NCBI GenBank assembly: GCA_030038885.1
Contig: JASHQY010000149.1
Span: 1 to 28,410, forward strand
Direction: 5' to 3'
Length of the DNA: 28,410 nucleotides
Source of the DNA: Thermoplasmata archaeon
GTDB taxonomy: Archaea > Thermoplasmatota > Thermoplasmata > Lutacidiplasmatales > UBA184
The notes under the pieces were generated by a model that worked only from the letters and a program-made list of their open reading frames with translations, searched no databases and had not been told where the DNA came from. The translations under genes were made by a program, and so were the position numbers. Of this stretch, positions 6,469 to 14,314 are shown one piece after another. Numbering within the stretch: position 1 is the stretch's first letter; the number at the start of each line of letters is the position of its first letter.

Positions 6469-7896
6469 ATGGCGAGCGCGGTCGATTCGCTCCGCCGCCT
6501 CGGGCCCGGGGCGGTGCGGACCGACCCGGCCGAGCTCGCGCGGGTCGACCGGGACGGCTCGCACCTCGTCGGACACGCGATCGCCTCGGTCGCCCCGAGG
6601 AACGTGGCGGACGTGGTCGCCCTCGTCCGCTGGGCGCGCGCCCACCGCCGGCCGCTCATCGCGCGCGCCGCAGGGACCTCGCTCGAGGGGGGCTCGGTCC
6701 CGGTCGAGGGCGGGGTCGTGGTCGACCTCTCGGGCTGGACCGCGGTGCGCGAGATCCGGGTCGACGAGCGGACGGCCCGCGTCGGCCCGGGCGTCGTCAA
6801 CCGGGACCTCCAGGACGCGCTCGCCCCCCACGGCCTGTTCTTCCCCCCGAATCCGGGGTCCTGGACCGAATCGACGATCGGGGGCCACGTCGGGACGAAC
6901 GCCTCGGGACCCCGCTCGTTCCGCTACGGCCCGACGCGCGCGTGGATCCAGTCGGTCGACGCCGTGCTCGGCACCGGCGAGGTCGTCCACTGGGGAAGCC
7001 GGGCCGCGAAGCGGTCCGTCGGGCCCGATCTGCTCTCGCTCTTCGTCGGCAGCGAGGGCACGCTCGGGATCGCGACCGAAGTGACCGTGCGGCTCGCGCC
7101 GCGGCCCGCGGTCCGTCGGGGCCTCGGGCTGCGGCTCCCCGAGGGGGCGGCGCTCGGTCCGGTCACGACCGCGCTCGCGCGGTCGGTCGGGACCGGCCTC
7201 TCGGCGATCGAGTACCTCGACCGGGCCTGCGCCGCGGAGCTCTCCGGCCCCTCGGGGTTCGGGACCCTCGGCCCCGGTCCGCTCCTCCTCCTCGAGATCG
7301 AGGCCGACGACCCCGCCGAGGCCGCGGCGCGCGCGGCCCGGGTCGGTACGATCCTGCGGCGGGCCGGCGTGCGGGGCCGGCCGACGGTCTACGAGGACGC
7401 CGACGCGCTCTGGACGCTGCGCGGCCGCGCGAGCCGGGCGCTCGACGTCCGGCTCGGGCAGCGGATCCGGGAGGACGTGGCGGTCCCGCTCCCGGCGCTC
7501 GATCGCCTGCGCGCCGAGCTCGACCGGATCTCCCGGACCGAGCGCGCGCCGCTCTACCTGTTCGCCCACCTCGGCGAGGGGAGCCTGCACCCGAACTACG
7601 CGGTCGACCCCGAGAGCCCCCGGGGCCGTCGGGTGCGCGCGGCGCTGCTCCGGGCGTCGCTCGCGCTCGGAGGGACGATCAGCGCGGAGCACGGGATCGG
7701 GGCCGTGAAGGGATCCTTCCTCGAGCGGGAGATCGGCCGGCCCGGGGTGGCGGTCCTGCGCGCGCTGAAGGCGGCGTGCGACCCGGACGGGATCCTGAAC
7801 CCGGGGAAGCTCTACCCACCGCTTCCGCGCGCAGCCGCCGGACGACCTTCTCGGTCGCCTTCGGGATCGGCAGACGGGCGAGCCCGGAGAGCGTGA
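6469..7896 (+). CDS. glcD: FAD-linked oxidase, glycolate/D-lactate dehydrogenase type
   Basis: Flavoprotein that would oxidise a 2-hydroxy acid such as D-lactate or glycolate. The 475-residue protein has the FAD-binding PCMH domain (RAAGTSLEGGSVPVEGGVVVDLS, about 63-85; TESTIGGHVGTNASGPRSFRYG, about 130-150; GSEGTLGIATEVTVR) followed by the C-terminal oxidase domain with AHLGEGSLHPNYAVDP and ISAEHGIGAVKG, ending in DPDGILNPGKLYP. The usual GHxGDGN metal-site motif is AHLGEGS here, so Asp and Asn are replaced by Glu and Ser. The conserved fold ends at about 7814; the last 25 or so residues are low-complexity and read through the antisense end of mutY. ATG at 6469 has GGGGG just upstream. Substrate cannot be assigned. 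Confidence 0.87.
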   Translation: MASAVDSLRRLGPGAVRTDPAELARVDRDGSHLVGHAIASVAPRNVADVVALVRWARAHRRPLIARAAGTSLEGGSVPVEGGVVVDLSGWTAVREIRVDERTARVGPGVVNRDLQDALAPHGLFFPPNPGSWTESTIGGHVGTNASGPRSFRYGPTRAWIQSVDAVLGTGEVVHWGSRAAKRSVGPDLLSLFVGSEGTLGIATEVTVRLAPRPAVRRGLGLRLPEGAALGPVTTALARSVGTGLSAIEYLDRACAAELSGPSGFGTLGPGPLLLLEIEADDPAEAAARAARVGTILRRAGVRGRPTVYEDADALWTLRGRASRALDVRLGQRIREDVAVPLPALDRLRAELDRISRTERAPLYLFAHLGEGSLHPNYAVDPESPRGRRVRAALLRASLALGGTISAEHGIGAVKGSFLEREIGRPGVAVLRALKAACDPDGILNPGKLYPPLPRAAAGRPSRSPSGSADGRARRA

Positions 7897-8920
7897 CCCA
7901 CCGGCGCCCCGGGGGCCGTGGGCGGAGGGGCCCGGTCGCGGCTCGGCCCTCGAAGACGAACAGCGTGACCGTGAAGTGGCTGTAGGCGTGCTCCACGACC
8001 CCGCGCGGGCGCAGCCGACCGACGACGATCCCGGTCTCCTCACGGAGCTCGCGGCGGGCGGCGTCCACCGGGCGCTCTCCGGGCTCGACCTTCCCTCCCG
8101 GGAACTCCCAGAGCCCTCCGAGCAGCCCGCTCGGTGCCCGGCGCTGGATGAGCCAGCGATCCCCCGCGCCCAGGGCCACGACCGCCGCCCGCACGTGCGG
8201 CCGCGGGCCGCGCGGCGCCCTCCGCGGCAGGAGCCCCGGGTCCGGGGTCTCCCGAAAGGCCCGGCAGTGCGCGCGCGCCGGGCAGCGGTCGCAGCGGGGG
8301 GCCACCGGCCGGCAGACGGTCTCCCCGAGCTCCATGACCGCCTCGTTGAACTCGCCGGCCCGGCCCTCCGGGAGCAGACCGGCGAGCGCGGTCGCGAGCC
8401 GGTCGCGCACCGCCGGGCTCCGCACGTCCCCCTCCTCGCGGGTCCACCGGGCGGCGACCCGGAGGCCGTTCGCCTCGAGCGCGACCACGGGGACGTCGAA
8501 CGCGAGGCTCGCGATCGCGCGCGCGACGTAGGGGCCGACCCCCGGGAGCGCCTCGAGCTCGGGCACGGTGCGGGGCAACCGCCCGCCGCGGGCCGCGAGC
8601 CCGCGGGCCGCCGCGTGCAGGTGGCGGGCGCGCGCGTAGTAGCCCGCGCCCTGCCACGCCTTGAGCACGTCCCCGACGGGCGCCCGCGCGAGCGCGCGGA
8701 CCGACGGGAACCGCCGTACGAACCGCTCGTAGTACGGCGCGGCCTGGTCGACCCGGGTCTGCTGGAGGAGCACCTCCGCGACCCAGACGTGGTACGGGTC
8801 CCGGTCCCGCCGCCACGGCAGCGCGCGGCGGTGCGCGCGGAACCACCGGACGAGCGCGGGGCCGAGCGCGCGCGGGAGCGACGGCGGTGAAGGGGAGCTT
8901 CGGCGGGCCGGCGCGACCAC
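7679..8920 (-). CDS. mutY: MutY-type adenine DNA glycosylase fused to an intact Nudix domain
   Basis: Base-excision repair enzyme expected to remove adenine paired with 8-oxoguanine. Of 413 residues, 15-225 form the HhH-GPD domain: catalytic-acid motif VWVAEVLLQQT (Glu49), helix-hairpin-helix LPGVGPYVARA (125-135), and a [4Fe-4S] loop with Cys203, Cys210, Cys213, Cys219 (spacing 6, 2, 5). The position of the catalytic Asp (LDGN in E. coli) reads LEAN, so Glu149 replaces it. Residues 240-365 are a Nudix domain; unlike the usual MutY tail it keeps the full Nudix box, G276 to I298 with Glu282 and REL-REE-TGI. A YSH motif (313-315) matches the 8-oxoG-sensing FSH loop. GTG at 8920 is 27 nt from a TTTAAA box. 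The last 45 residues are Arg/Pro/Ser-rich and antisense to glcD. Confidence 0.88.
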   Translation of the reverse strand: MVAPARRSSPSPPSLPRALGPALVRWFRAHRRALPWRRDRDPYHVWVAEVLLQQTRVDQAAPYYERFVRRFPSVRALARAPVGDVLKAWQGAGYYARARHLHAAARGLAARGGRLPRTVPELEALPGVGPYVARAIASLAFDVPVVALEANGLRVAARWTREEGDVRSPAVRDRLATALAGLLPEGRAGEFNEAVMELGETVCRPVAPRCDRCPARAHCRAFRETPDPGLLPRRAPRGPRPHVRAAVVALGAGDRWLIQRRAPSGLLGGLWEFPGGKVEPGERPVDAARRELREETGIVVGRLRPRGVVEHAYSHFTVTLFVFEGRAATGPLRPRPPGRRWVTLSGLARLPIPKATEKVVRRLRAEAVGRASPGSGSRPGRTPPSARAGPPPRAGRSPARGRIPSRPRSRAPR

Positions 8921-8944
8921 GGCGCGCGCCGAAGGAACGGATGG

Positions 8945-8950
8945 TTTAAA
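8945..8950. promoter_or_regulatory. Palindromic TATA box shared by mutY and the thioredoxin-like gene
   Basis: TTTAAA reads the same on both strands. It lies about 27 nt before the mutY GTG at 8920 on the minus strand, and predicts a plus-strand start near 8973, 14 nt before the thioredoxin-like GTG at 8987. Bidirectional use is inference from spacing. Confidence 0.55.
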
Positions 8951-8986
8951 GAGGCGGCAGAATTCGAAACCCCCGGGGGATCACCG

Positions 8987-9364
8987 GTGCCGGACCGTTC
9001 CGCGCCCGTGCGCGTCAACGACGAGACGTTCGAGCTCGAGGTCATCCGCTCGCCGCTGCCGGTCGTCGTCGACTTCTACGCCGACTGGAGCGCCCCGTGC
9101 CGCGCGGGCGAGCCGGTGTTCCGGAACCTGTCGGAGCGCCTCGCGGGCCGCATCAAGTTCGCGACCGTGAACGTCGACGAGGCGTCGCTCGTGACGCAGT
9201 CCTACGGGATCCACTCGATCCCGACGTACGTCTTCCTCCGCCAGGGCCACGAGACCGGCCGCGAGGTCGGGCCGGTCGACCCGGTCCAGTTCCGCGCGAG
9301 CCTGCGGCGCCACTTCGCGTCGCTCGACCTCCGGGCTAGTGGCGGAAGACCCGCCACCCGGTGA
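8987..9364 (+). CDS. Thioredoxin-fold protein with WSAPC active site
   Basis: A 125-residue thioredoxin-like protein: VVVDFYADWSAPCRAGEPVF (26-45), the central strand IKFATVNVDEA, the cis-proline motif HSIPTYVFL, and a C-terminal helix. The usual WCGPC redox motif is W34-S35-A36-P37-C38, so the attacking N-terminal cysteine is Ser and only the second cysteine remains. It therefore should not act as an ordinary disulfide reductase; a glutathione- or thiol-independent binding role, or chaperone-like role, is possible. GTG at 8987 has GGGGGATC just upstream as a ribosome-binding site. The 3' end overlaps the convergent purH gene by 29 nt. It shares a promoter region with mutY. Confidence 0.85.
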   Translation: MPDRSAPVRVNDETFELEVIRSPLPVVVDFYADWSAPCRAGEPVFRNLSERLAGRIKFATVNVDEASLVTQSYGIHSIPTYVFLRQGHETGREVGPVDPVQFRASLRRHFASLDLRASGGRPATR

Positions 9365-10898
9365 AGTACATCGCGATCCCGAAGCGCTCCGCGGCGGCGA
9401 TCACCTCGGGATCGCGCAGACTGCCGCCCGGCTGGATCACGGCCGCGATCCCGGCCCGGCCGGCGACCTCGAGGCCGTCCGCGAACGGAAAGAACGCGTC
9501 GGACGCGAGGACCGCGCCCCGCGCGCGCTCCCCGGCGACCTCGCACGCGAGCTCGACCGCCTTCACCCGCGTCGGCTGGCCGCACCCGATCCCGACCGTG
9601 CGCGCGCCCTGCGCGAGGACGATCGCGTTCGACTTCGCGTGCCGCACGACCCGCCAGGCGAAGTCGAGCGCGCACCCGGCCTCGGGCGAGGCGGTGCGCG
9701 TCGTGACGCAGCGGAACTCGGACGGCGCGAGCTCCCGGCGGTCCCGCTCCTGGAGGAGGAGGCGGCCGAGCGCGCTCTTCGCCTCCCAGCCCGGGGTCGT
9801 GAGCGGCGGAGGGTCCGAGCGGACGAGCTTGATCTTCGGACGGTGCCCGAGGCTCTCGAGCGCCGCCGCGTCGAACTCCGGGGCGACCAGCAGGTCGACG
9901 AACACCCCCTTCAGCGCCGCGGGGTCGTCGGGACCCAGCGGACGGTTCACCGCGACCGCGCAGCCGTAGCGCGCGACCGGGTCCGTCGCGATCGCCCGGT
10001 CGATCGCCTCCCGGAGGGTCGCGCCCGAGGCGACCCCGCACGGGGTCGCGTGCTTCACGACCGCGGCGGTCGGGCCGGGGAACTCCGCGACGATCGCGAG
10101 CGCCGTGTCGACGTCGAGCAGGTTCGTGAACGAGAGGGAGTCGCCCTTGAGGACCGAGAACGGCCGGGCGCCCGCGCCCGGGGTCGGCGGGCCGACCCAG
10201 CGGTAGACGGCCGCGCGCTGGTGCGGGTTCTCGCCGTAGCGGAGCTTCAGCGGCTCGCGCCGGAAGCGGACCTCGTCGGGCAGGGGGTCCGCGTCCGGCG
10301 GGCCGAGCGCGTCGGCGATCGCCGCGTCGTACGCGGTGGTGCGCCGGAACGCCTTCGCCGCGAGCCGGGCGCGCGTCGCGGCGCTCACCGACCCCGCGTG
10401 CTCGCCGAGCTCGGCGAGGAGCGGCGCGTAGTCGGCGGGATCGGTCACGATCGTGACCCACGCGTGGTTCTTCGCGCCGGCCCGCGCGAGCGTGACGCCG
10501 CCGATGTCGATGAACTCCTCCCGGTCGTCCGCGTCCGGATGCTCGGCGAGGTGGCGCTCGAACGGATAGAAGTTCACGACCACGAGGTCGAACGGCCGGA
10601 GCGTGCGCTCCCGCATCTCGCGGAGCCCCGCCTCCGTCCGCGGGGCAAGGACGCCGCCGAGCAGCGCGGGGTGGAGGGTCTTGATGCGGCCGCCGAACCA
10701 CGCGGAGACGCCGGTGAGGTCCTCGGCCGCGCCGACCGTCAGACCCGCCGCGCCGATCGCCGCGCGCGTGCCCCCGGTCGCCCAGAGCTCGACGCGGAGG
10801 TTGACGAGGCCGCGGGCGAGCTCGACGAGTCCGGTCTTGTCGTCGACCGAGAGGAGCGCCCGCTCGACCCGGACCGCGTCGCCGTCCCCGGACGCCAC
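9336..10898 (-). CDS. purH: Bifunctional AICAR formyltransferase/IMP cyclohydrolase
   Basis: Catalyses the last two steps of IMP synthesis: formyl transfer from 10-formyl-tetrahydrofolate to AICAR and ring closure. From GTG at 10898 it is 520 residues, full length for PurH. The N-terminal MGS-like cyclohydrolase domain shows LLSVDDKTGLVELA, WATGGTRAAI and GGRIKTLHPALLGG; the transferase domain shows RYGENPHQRAAVY, NLLDVDTALA, the catalytic Lys-His in VVKHATPCGVASG, SDAFFPFADGLE and a conserved ending IAAVIQPGGSLRD...FRH. The frame is open upstream to 10967, but those residues are not PurH-like and would cross the promoter at 10932-10936; AAGGAG directly precedes the chosen GTG. A PurP homologue elsewhere in the window could duplicate the formylation step. 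Confidence 0.94.
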   Translation of the reverse strand: MASGDGDAVRVERALLSVDDKTGLVELARGLVNLRVELWATGGTRAAIGAAGLTVGAAEDLTGVSAWFGGRIKTLHPALLGGVLAPRTEAGLREMRERTLRPFDLVVVNFYPFERHLAEHPDADDREEFIDIGGVTLARAGAKNHAWVTIVTDPADYAPLLAELGEHAGSVSAATRARLAAKAFRRTTAYDAAIADALGPPDADPLPDEVRFRREPLKLRYGENPHQRAAVYRWVGPPTPGAGARPFSVLKGDSLSFTNLLDVDTALAIVAEFPGPTAAVVKHATPCGVASGATLREAIDRAIATDPVARYGCAVAVNRPLGPDDPAALKGVFVDLLVAPEFDAAALESLGHRPKIKLVRSDPPPLTTPGWEAKSALGRLLLQERDRRELAPSEFRCVTTRTASPEAGCALDFAWRVVRHAKSNAIVLAQGARTVGIGCGQPTRVKAVELACEVAGERARGAVLASDAFFPFADGLEVAGRAGIAAVIQPGGSLRDPEVIAAAERFGIAMYFTGWRVFRH

Positions 10899-10931
10899 GC
10901 TCCTTACCCCCAACAGGGAGGAAGGGCGAAA

Positions 10932-10936
10932 GATAA
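10932..10936 (-). promoter_or_regulatory. TATA-type promoter of purH
   Basis: The minus strand reads GGCTTATCTTTC, with TTATC centred at 10934. A start 26 nt downstream would be near 10908, leaving a leader of about 10 nt that carries AAGGAG before the GTG at 10898. Confidence 0.5.
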
Positions 10937-11002
10937 GCCTCGCGGCCGGACGCGCGCGCCGTCCCATTTCACCGGCGGAACGCGCGCCGCGCTGCCAAAG
11001 GA

Positions 11003-11010
11003 CTAAATAC
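11003..11010 (+). promoter_or_regulatory. TATA-type promoter of the surface protein gene
   Basis: CTAAATAC, predicting a start near 11032 and an 18-nt leader with TGAGGG before the GTG at 11050. A second A/T patch, GGTATTTTGTAC at 11021-11032, could instead give a nearly leaderless message starting at the GTG. Confidence 0.45.
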
Positions 11011-11049
11011 CGCGCGCGAGGGTATTTTGTACTCTCCTACTGAGGGCTC

Positions 11050-12786
11050 GTGATCGGCCGTTGCCGCCCGGTGCGCAAATGGAGGCTGCGCGGCCGCCGC
11101 GGCCAGGTCTCCGCGGTCGCGACGATCCTCGGCCTCCTCCTGGTCGTGACGTTCATCGCGAACTACCTGACGGCCACGCTCCCGGGGCAGATGAGCGTCA
11201 ACGACCTCAACCACGTTGTCCAGGTCCAGGACCAGGTCGGGCGGCTCTCCGCGCTCCTCCAGGCCGCCTCGGCGGACGACGCGGTGGGAGCGCAGCTGAC
11301 CCAGCCGCTGACCCTCGGTTCCGCGGGCCAGCCCCCGTTCGCGCTCGCCGATCCGGGCTCGGTCGGGCCGACGACCAATGGCTCGTCGTACAACGTCACC
11401 CTGCCGATCGGGGGATCGTGGTTCTACTCGTTCCCGACGATCGGGACCCCCTTGGGTTACACAGGGTTCCCGAGCAGCTCCTGCACGCCCTCCGCGGGTA
11501 CCCAGCTCGTCTGCAAGGGCTCAAGCACGGCGTTCTGGAACGTGTCTGAGACGAGCCTGACCAATCTCGTTTTCACCGGAGCGAGCGGAACGTACAACGT
11601 GGAGATCAAGGACAGCGGAACGAGCACGGCCCACCTCGCCACGATCACGACGACAATGAACAACGTGGGGACGTTGAACCTCCTTGTCATCGGCAACAAC
11701 ACGACGATCCCCCTCGGCATCACCGGCGCGGCCACGATCAACATCGAGATCGTGGGGAACTACGACACCCTGACGATCACGAACTCGGCAGTAGCTTCGA
11801 CCGTGGATCTGCTCGAGGTGGGCCTCCAGGATACCACGACCCTCTCCGACGCCCAGGACCTCACGTTCCTTGCCAATATCGACGGGACGACCGACTCGGT
11901 GACGGTCACGACGAACACCGCCGACCTCAGTGCGTCGACCGTGGTCAGCGTCTACTTCATGGGAGACTCGCCCGCCACGACCGCGTGCCCGAACGACAAC
12001 AGCGCCGCGAGTGACTCGGTCAGTGGCGGGTCTACCTACACCACGACGACCCCGACCCACGGCCACCCGACCACCTCGTGGTGGGGCGACTACAACGTTA
12101 CTTACAACGTGACGTCGACTCCCGCGACCCCGACCACGACACCGCCAGCGTGGTGGACGGCGTACAATCCCTCCGAGTTCAACGCGATCATCCCCGCGGC
12201 CGAGAACTGCCCGCTGTTCGCCCAGGCGGCGGTCCCGCTGTACCTCACCGCGCTGGGCGGGGGCGTGGCGGTCCACCTCGCGAGCACCTACATCCCGTCC
12301 TCGGACGTCGCGCTCGACCAGGGCGCGGTCGTCTACGCCCAGCAGGGCGGGATCCCGATCCTCCTCGACCCGCCGGGGATCACCACGACGATGTCGAACG
12401 GCGCGCTCGTCTCCCTCTCGATCTGGCTCCCGATCTTCGTCGGGACGATCTCGGTCGATTCCGGCCTCTCGACCGCCGAGTTCCAGGCCCGGCTGGTCGC
12501 GGTCAACACGGTCACCTTCACGAGCGGGAGCCTGACCGACATCGCGGCCGGCAACGACATCAACTTCACGGTCGTGTCTCCGTTCGCCGCGGCGTGGGTG
12601 GGCTACTACAACGCGACCTACCCCTACGACACGTTCGGCTTCGGGTGCTCGGGTCCGGCGGCCGCCTGTGACGGTCCCTACACTACGGGAGGTCCGCTCG
12701 GCACGGCGTGGCTCGACATCCCGACCGGCGGGCAGCTCGCGACGGTCGTCGTGCAGACCGCGACGTTCGCGGTCTCGCTCGTGTAG
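11050..12786 (+). CDS. Large secreted surface protein with pilin-like N-terminus
   Basis: A 578-residue protein with a basic N-terminus (RKWRLRGRRG) and one strong hydrophobic segment, QVSAVATILGLLLVVTFIANYL (about residues 20-41), resembling archaeal type IV pilin or class III signal peptides, in which cleavage would fall after the Gly before Gln20. The rest is rich in Thr, Ser, Asn, Gly and Val, with many N-x-T/S sequons (for example NGSSYNVT, NNTT, NVTSTP, NATY), and a middle region (about 170-300) of short hydrophobic/Thr repeats typical of a parallel beta-helix or stacked beta sheet. Paired cysteines could form disulfides outside the cell. Few basic residues and no enzyme motif are visible. 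I do not recognise a family; a surface-layer, adhesin or minor-pilin role is inference. GTG at 11071 is an alternative start. Confidence 0.75.
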   Translation: MIGRCRPVRKWRLRGRRGQVSAVATILGLLLVVTFIANYLTATLPGQMSVNDLNHVVQVQDQVGRLSALLQAASADDAVGAQLTQPLTLGSAGQPPFALADPGSVGPTTNGSSYNVTLPIGGSWFYSFPTIGTPLGYTGFPSSSCTPSAGTQLVCKGSSTAFWNVSETSLTNLVFTGASGTYNVEIKDSGTSTAHLATITTTMNNVGTLNLLVIGNNTTIPLGITGAATINIEIVGNYDTLTITNSAVASTVDLLEVGLQDTTTLSDAQDLTFLANIDGTTDSVTVTTNTADLSASTVVSVYFMGDSPATTACPNDNSAASDSVSGGSTYTTTTPTHGHPTTSWWGDYNVTYNVTSTPATPTTTPPAWWTAYNPSEFNAIIPAAENCPLFAQAAVPLYLTALGGGVAVHLASTYIPSSDVALDQGAVVYAQQGGIPILLDPPGITTTMSNGALVSLSIWLPIFVGTISVDSGLSTAEFQARLVAVNTVTFTSGSLTDIAAGNDINFTVVSPFAAAWVGYYNATYPYDTFGFGCSGPAAACDGPYTTGGPLGTAWLDIPTGGQLATVVVQTATFAVSLV

Positions 12787-12804
12787 GCGGTCCCCGCGCG
12801 CGCC

Positions 12805-13146
12805 CTACGGCGTCCGGGAGCGGATCCACACCTTCGCTCCGCGGAGCGTGCCCCAGGTGCGGTGGGTCGCGATCCGGCCCCGTCCGTCGTCGAGCACCCC
12901 GGTCCATGCGCGCCGGGCGGCGATCGCACGGAATTGGTCGACCTCCGCGATCGCGCGGTAGCCCTCGGAACGCACGAGGCGGAAGCGGCCCGCGACCCGG
13001 GACCGGTCGAGGCACCGCCGGAGGGTCGCTTCCCACCAGCGCGGCGAGGGCGGGGGAAGGTGTTCGCCCGCCACCTCGACGCCGAGGTAGCGGGGCCGCA
13101 GGGGCGCCGGTCTACCGGACGAGGTCGATGACTTCCTCGGACTCAC
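12805..13146 (-). CDS. rnp2: Probable RNase P protein Pop5/Rnp2
   Basis: A 113-residue basic protein likely to be the Pop5 (Rpp14/Pop5 family) subunit of RNase P, which trims tRNA 5' ends. Support: the N-terminal LRPRYLGVEVAGE strand, the helix WWEATLRRCLDRSRVAG, strand FRLVRSEGYRAIAEVDQFR with the helix AIAARRAW, and the C-terminal THRTWGTLRGAKVWIRSR, which matches the family ending SGTIRGAR-like. Similarity is at the level of pattern and length, so other small RNA-binding proteins remain possible. No ATG is available; GTG at 13146 overlaps the end of ftsZ by 35 nt, pointing to co-transcription behind ftsZ. Confidence 0.65.
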   Translation of the reverse strand: MSPRKSSTSSGRPAPLRPRYLGVEVAGEHLPPPSPRWWEATLRRCLDRSRVAGRFRLVRSEGYRAIAEVDQFRAIAARRAWTGVLDDGRGRIATHRTWGTLRGAKVWIRSRTP

Positions 13147-14245
13147 CGGCCGCGTAGCCCCCCTTCTGGCCGAGGAGGCTCTGGGCGCGGACCCCGGTGA
13201 TGATCAGGAGCACCTTGATCGTGTTCTCCATGTCGGGGGAGTTCTCGACCGAGCAGCCCCAGATGATCCGGGCCCGCTTCGAGATCTTGCCGCCGACGAG
13301 CGCCGCCGCCTTCTCCGCCTCGCTGACGGTCATCGTCGGGCCACCGATGACGCGCACGAGCGCGCCGGTGGCGTCCTTCAGCTCGACCGATCCGAGGAGG
13401 GGCGACGTCAGCGCCTCGGTCACGGCCTCGGTCACGCGGTCGGTGGTGTTCTCGCTCTCCCCGAGGCCGATGAGCGCGACCCCGCCGTCCTTCATGACGG
13501 TCAGGATGTCGGCGTAGTCGAGGTTGACGAGGCCGGGCTTCGTGACGATCTCGGTGATCCCCTTGATGCCGGTCATCAGGACCGCGTCGGCGAGCTTGAA
13601 CGCGGAGTCGAGCGGCATGCGCGGCACGAGCTCGAGGAGCTTGTCGTTCTGGATGACGATCGTCGTGTCGCAGACGCGGCGCAGGCGCTCGAGGCCGTCC
13701 CGGGCCTGCTCCATCCGCGCGGCCCCCTCGCCGGCGAACGGGAGCGTGACGACGCCCATCGTGAGCGCCCCGGCCTCCTTCGCGAGCCGGGCGACCAGGT
13801 GCGCGGAACCGGTCCCGGTGCCGCCGCCCATCCCCGCCGTGATGAAGACGATGTGGGCTCCGTTGACGAACGCGCGGATCTCCTCCTCGTTCTCGCGGGC
13901 CGCCTCCTCGCCGATCTCGGGGCGGGCGCCGGCGCCGAGGCCCTTGGTCGCGCGCCGCCCGATCAGGATCTTGCGGGGCGCGTGGATCGTGAGCAGGTGC
14001 TTCGCATCGGTGTTGATGGCGCACATCTCGGCGCCCTGGATGCCCTCGTCGACGCAGCGGTTGATCGTGTTGGTCCCGCCGCCCCCGCATCCCACGATCC
14101 GGATGTTGACCTTCAGCGTCTCCGCCAGCTTCGCCAGTTCGGCGTCGTCGGCGCTCGCGTAGGCGGGCGCGGCCGGCTTCTTCTCCTCGACCAGGTTCTG
14201 GTTCTCCTGGTGCTTCGCGATCGCTTCCTGGATGATGGATTTCAT
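13112..14245 (-). CDS. ftsZ: Cell division GTPase FtsZ
   Basis: Tubulin-like GTPase that forms the division ring at midcell. From ATG at 14245 it is 377 residues. Visible motifs: VGCGGGGTNTINRC (about 54-67), AINTDAKHLL, the tubulin signature GMGGGTGTGSAHLVARLA, RMEQARDGLERLR, NDKLLELVPRMPLDSAFKLAD, and the T7-loop region NLDYADILTVMKDGGVALIGLGESE with catalytic acidic residues. The N-terminal 50 residues are a charged, Ala/Pro-rich tail; the C-terminal tail ends in GESEEVIDLVR, a possible partner-binding peptide. GGGAGA at 14253-14258, 7 nt upstream, fixes the start against a GTG at 14260. It is the first gene of a unit with the Pop5-like gene. Confidence 0.95.
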   Translation of the reverse strand: MKSIIQEAIAKHQENQNLVEEKKPAAPAYASADDAELAKLAETLKVNIRIVGCGGGGTNTINRCVDEGIQGAEMCAINTDAKHLLTIHAPRKILIGRRATKGLGAGARPEIGEEAARENEEEIRAFVNGAHIVFITAGMGGGTGTGSAHLVARLAKEAGALTMGVVTLPFAGEGAARMEQARDGLERLRRVCDTTIVIQNDKLLELVPRMPLDSAFKLADAVLMTGIKGITEIVTKPGLVNLDYADILTVMKDGGVALIGLGESENTTDRVTEAVTEALTSPLLGSVELKDATGALVRVIGGPTMTVSEAEKAAALVGGKISKRARIIWGCSVENSPDMENTIKVLLIITGVRAQSLLGQKGGYAAGESEEVIDLVR

Positions 14246-14314
14246 CGGTAGTTCTCCCACTGCGTTTGTCAGACGAGCGTCATACGCTCTGAAGGAGGAG
14301 TTCGAAAGTTGCTA

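Noticed and set aside
6439..9045. Long minus-strand frame spanning the FAD oxidase and MutY
   Set aside because: It is in a different frame from MutY, low in complexity, and lacks motifs.
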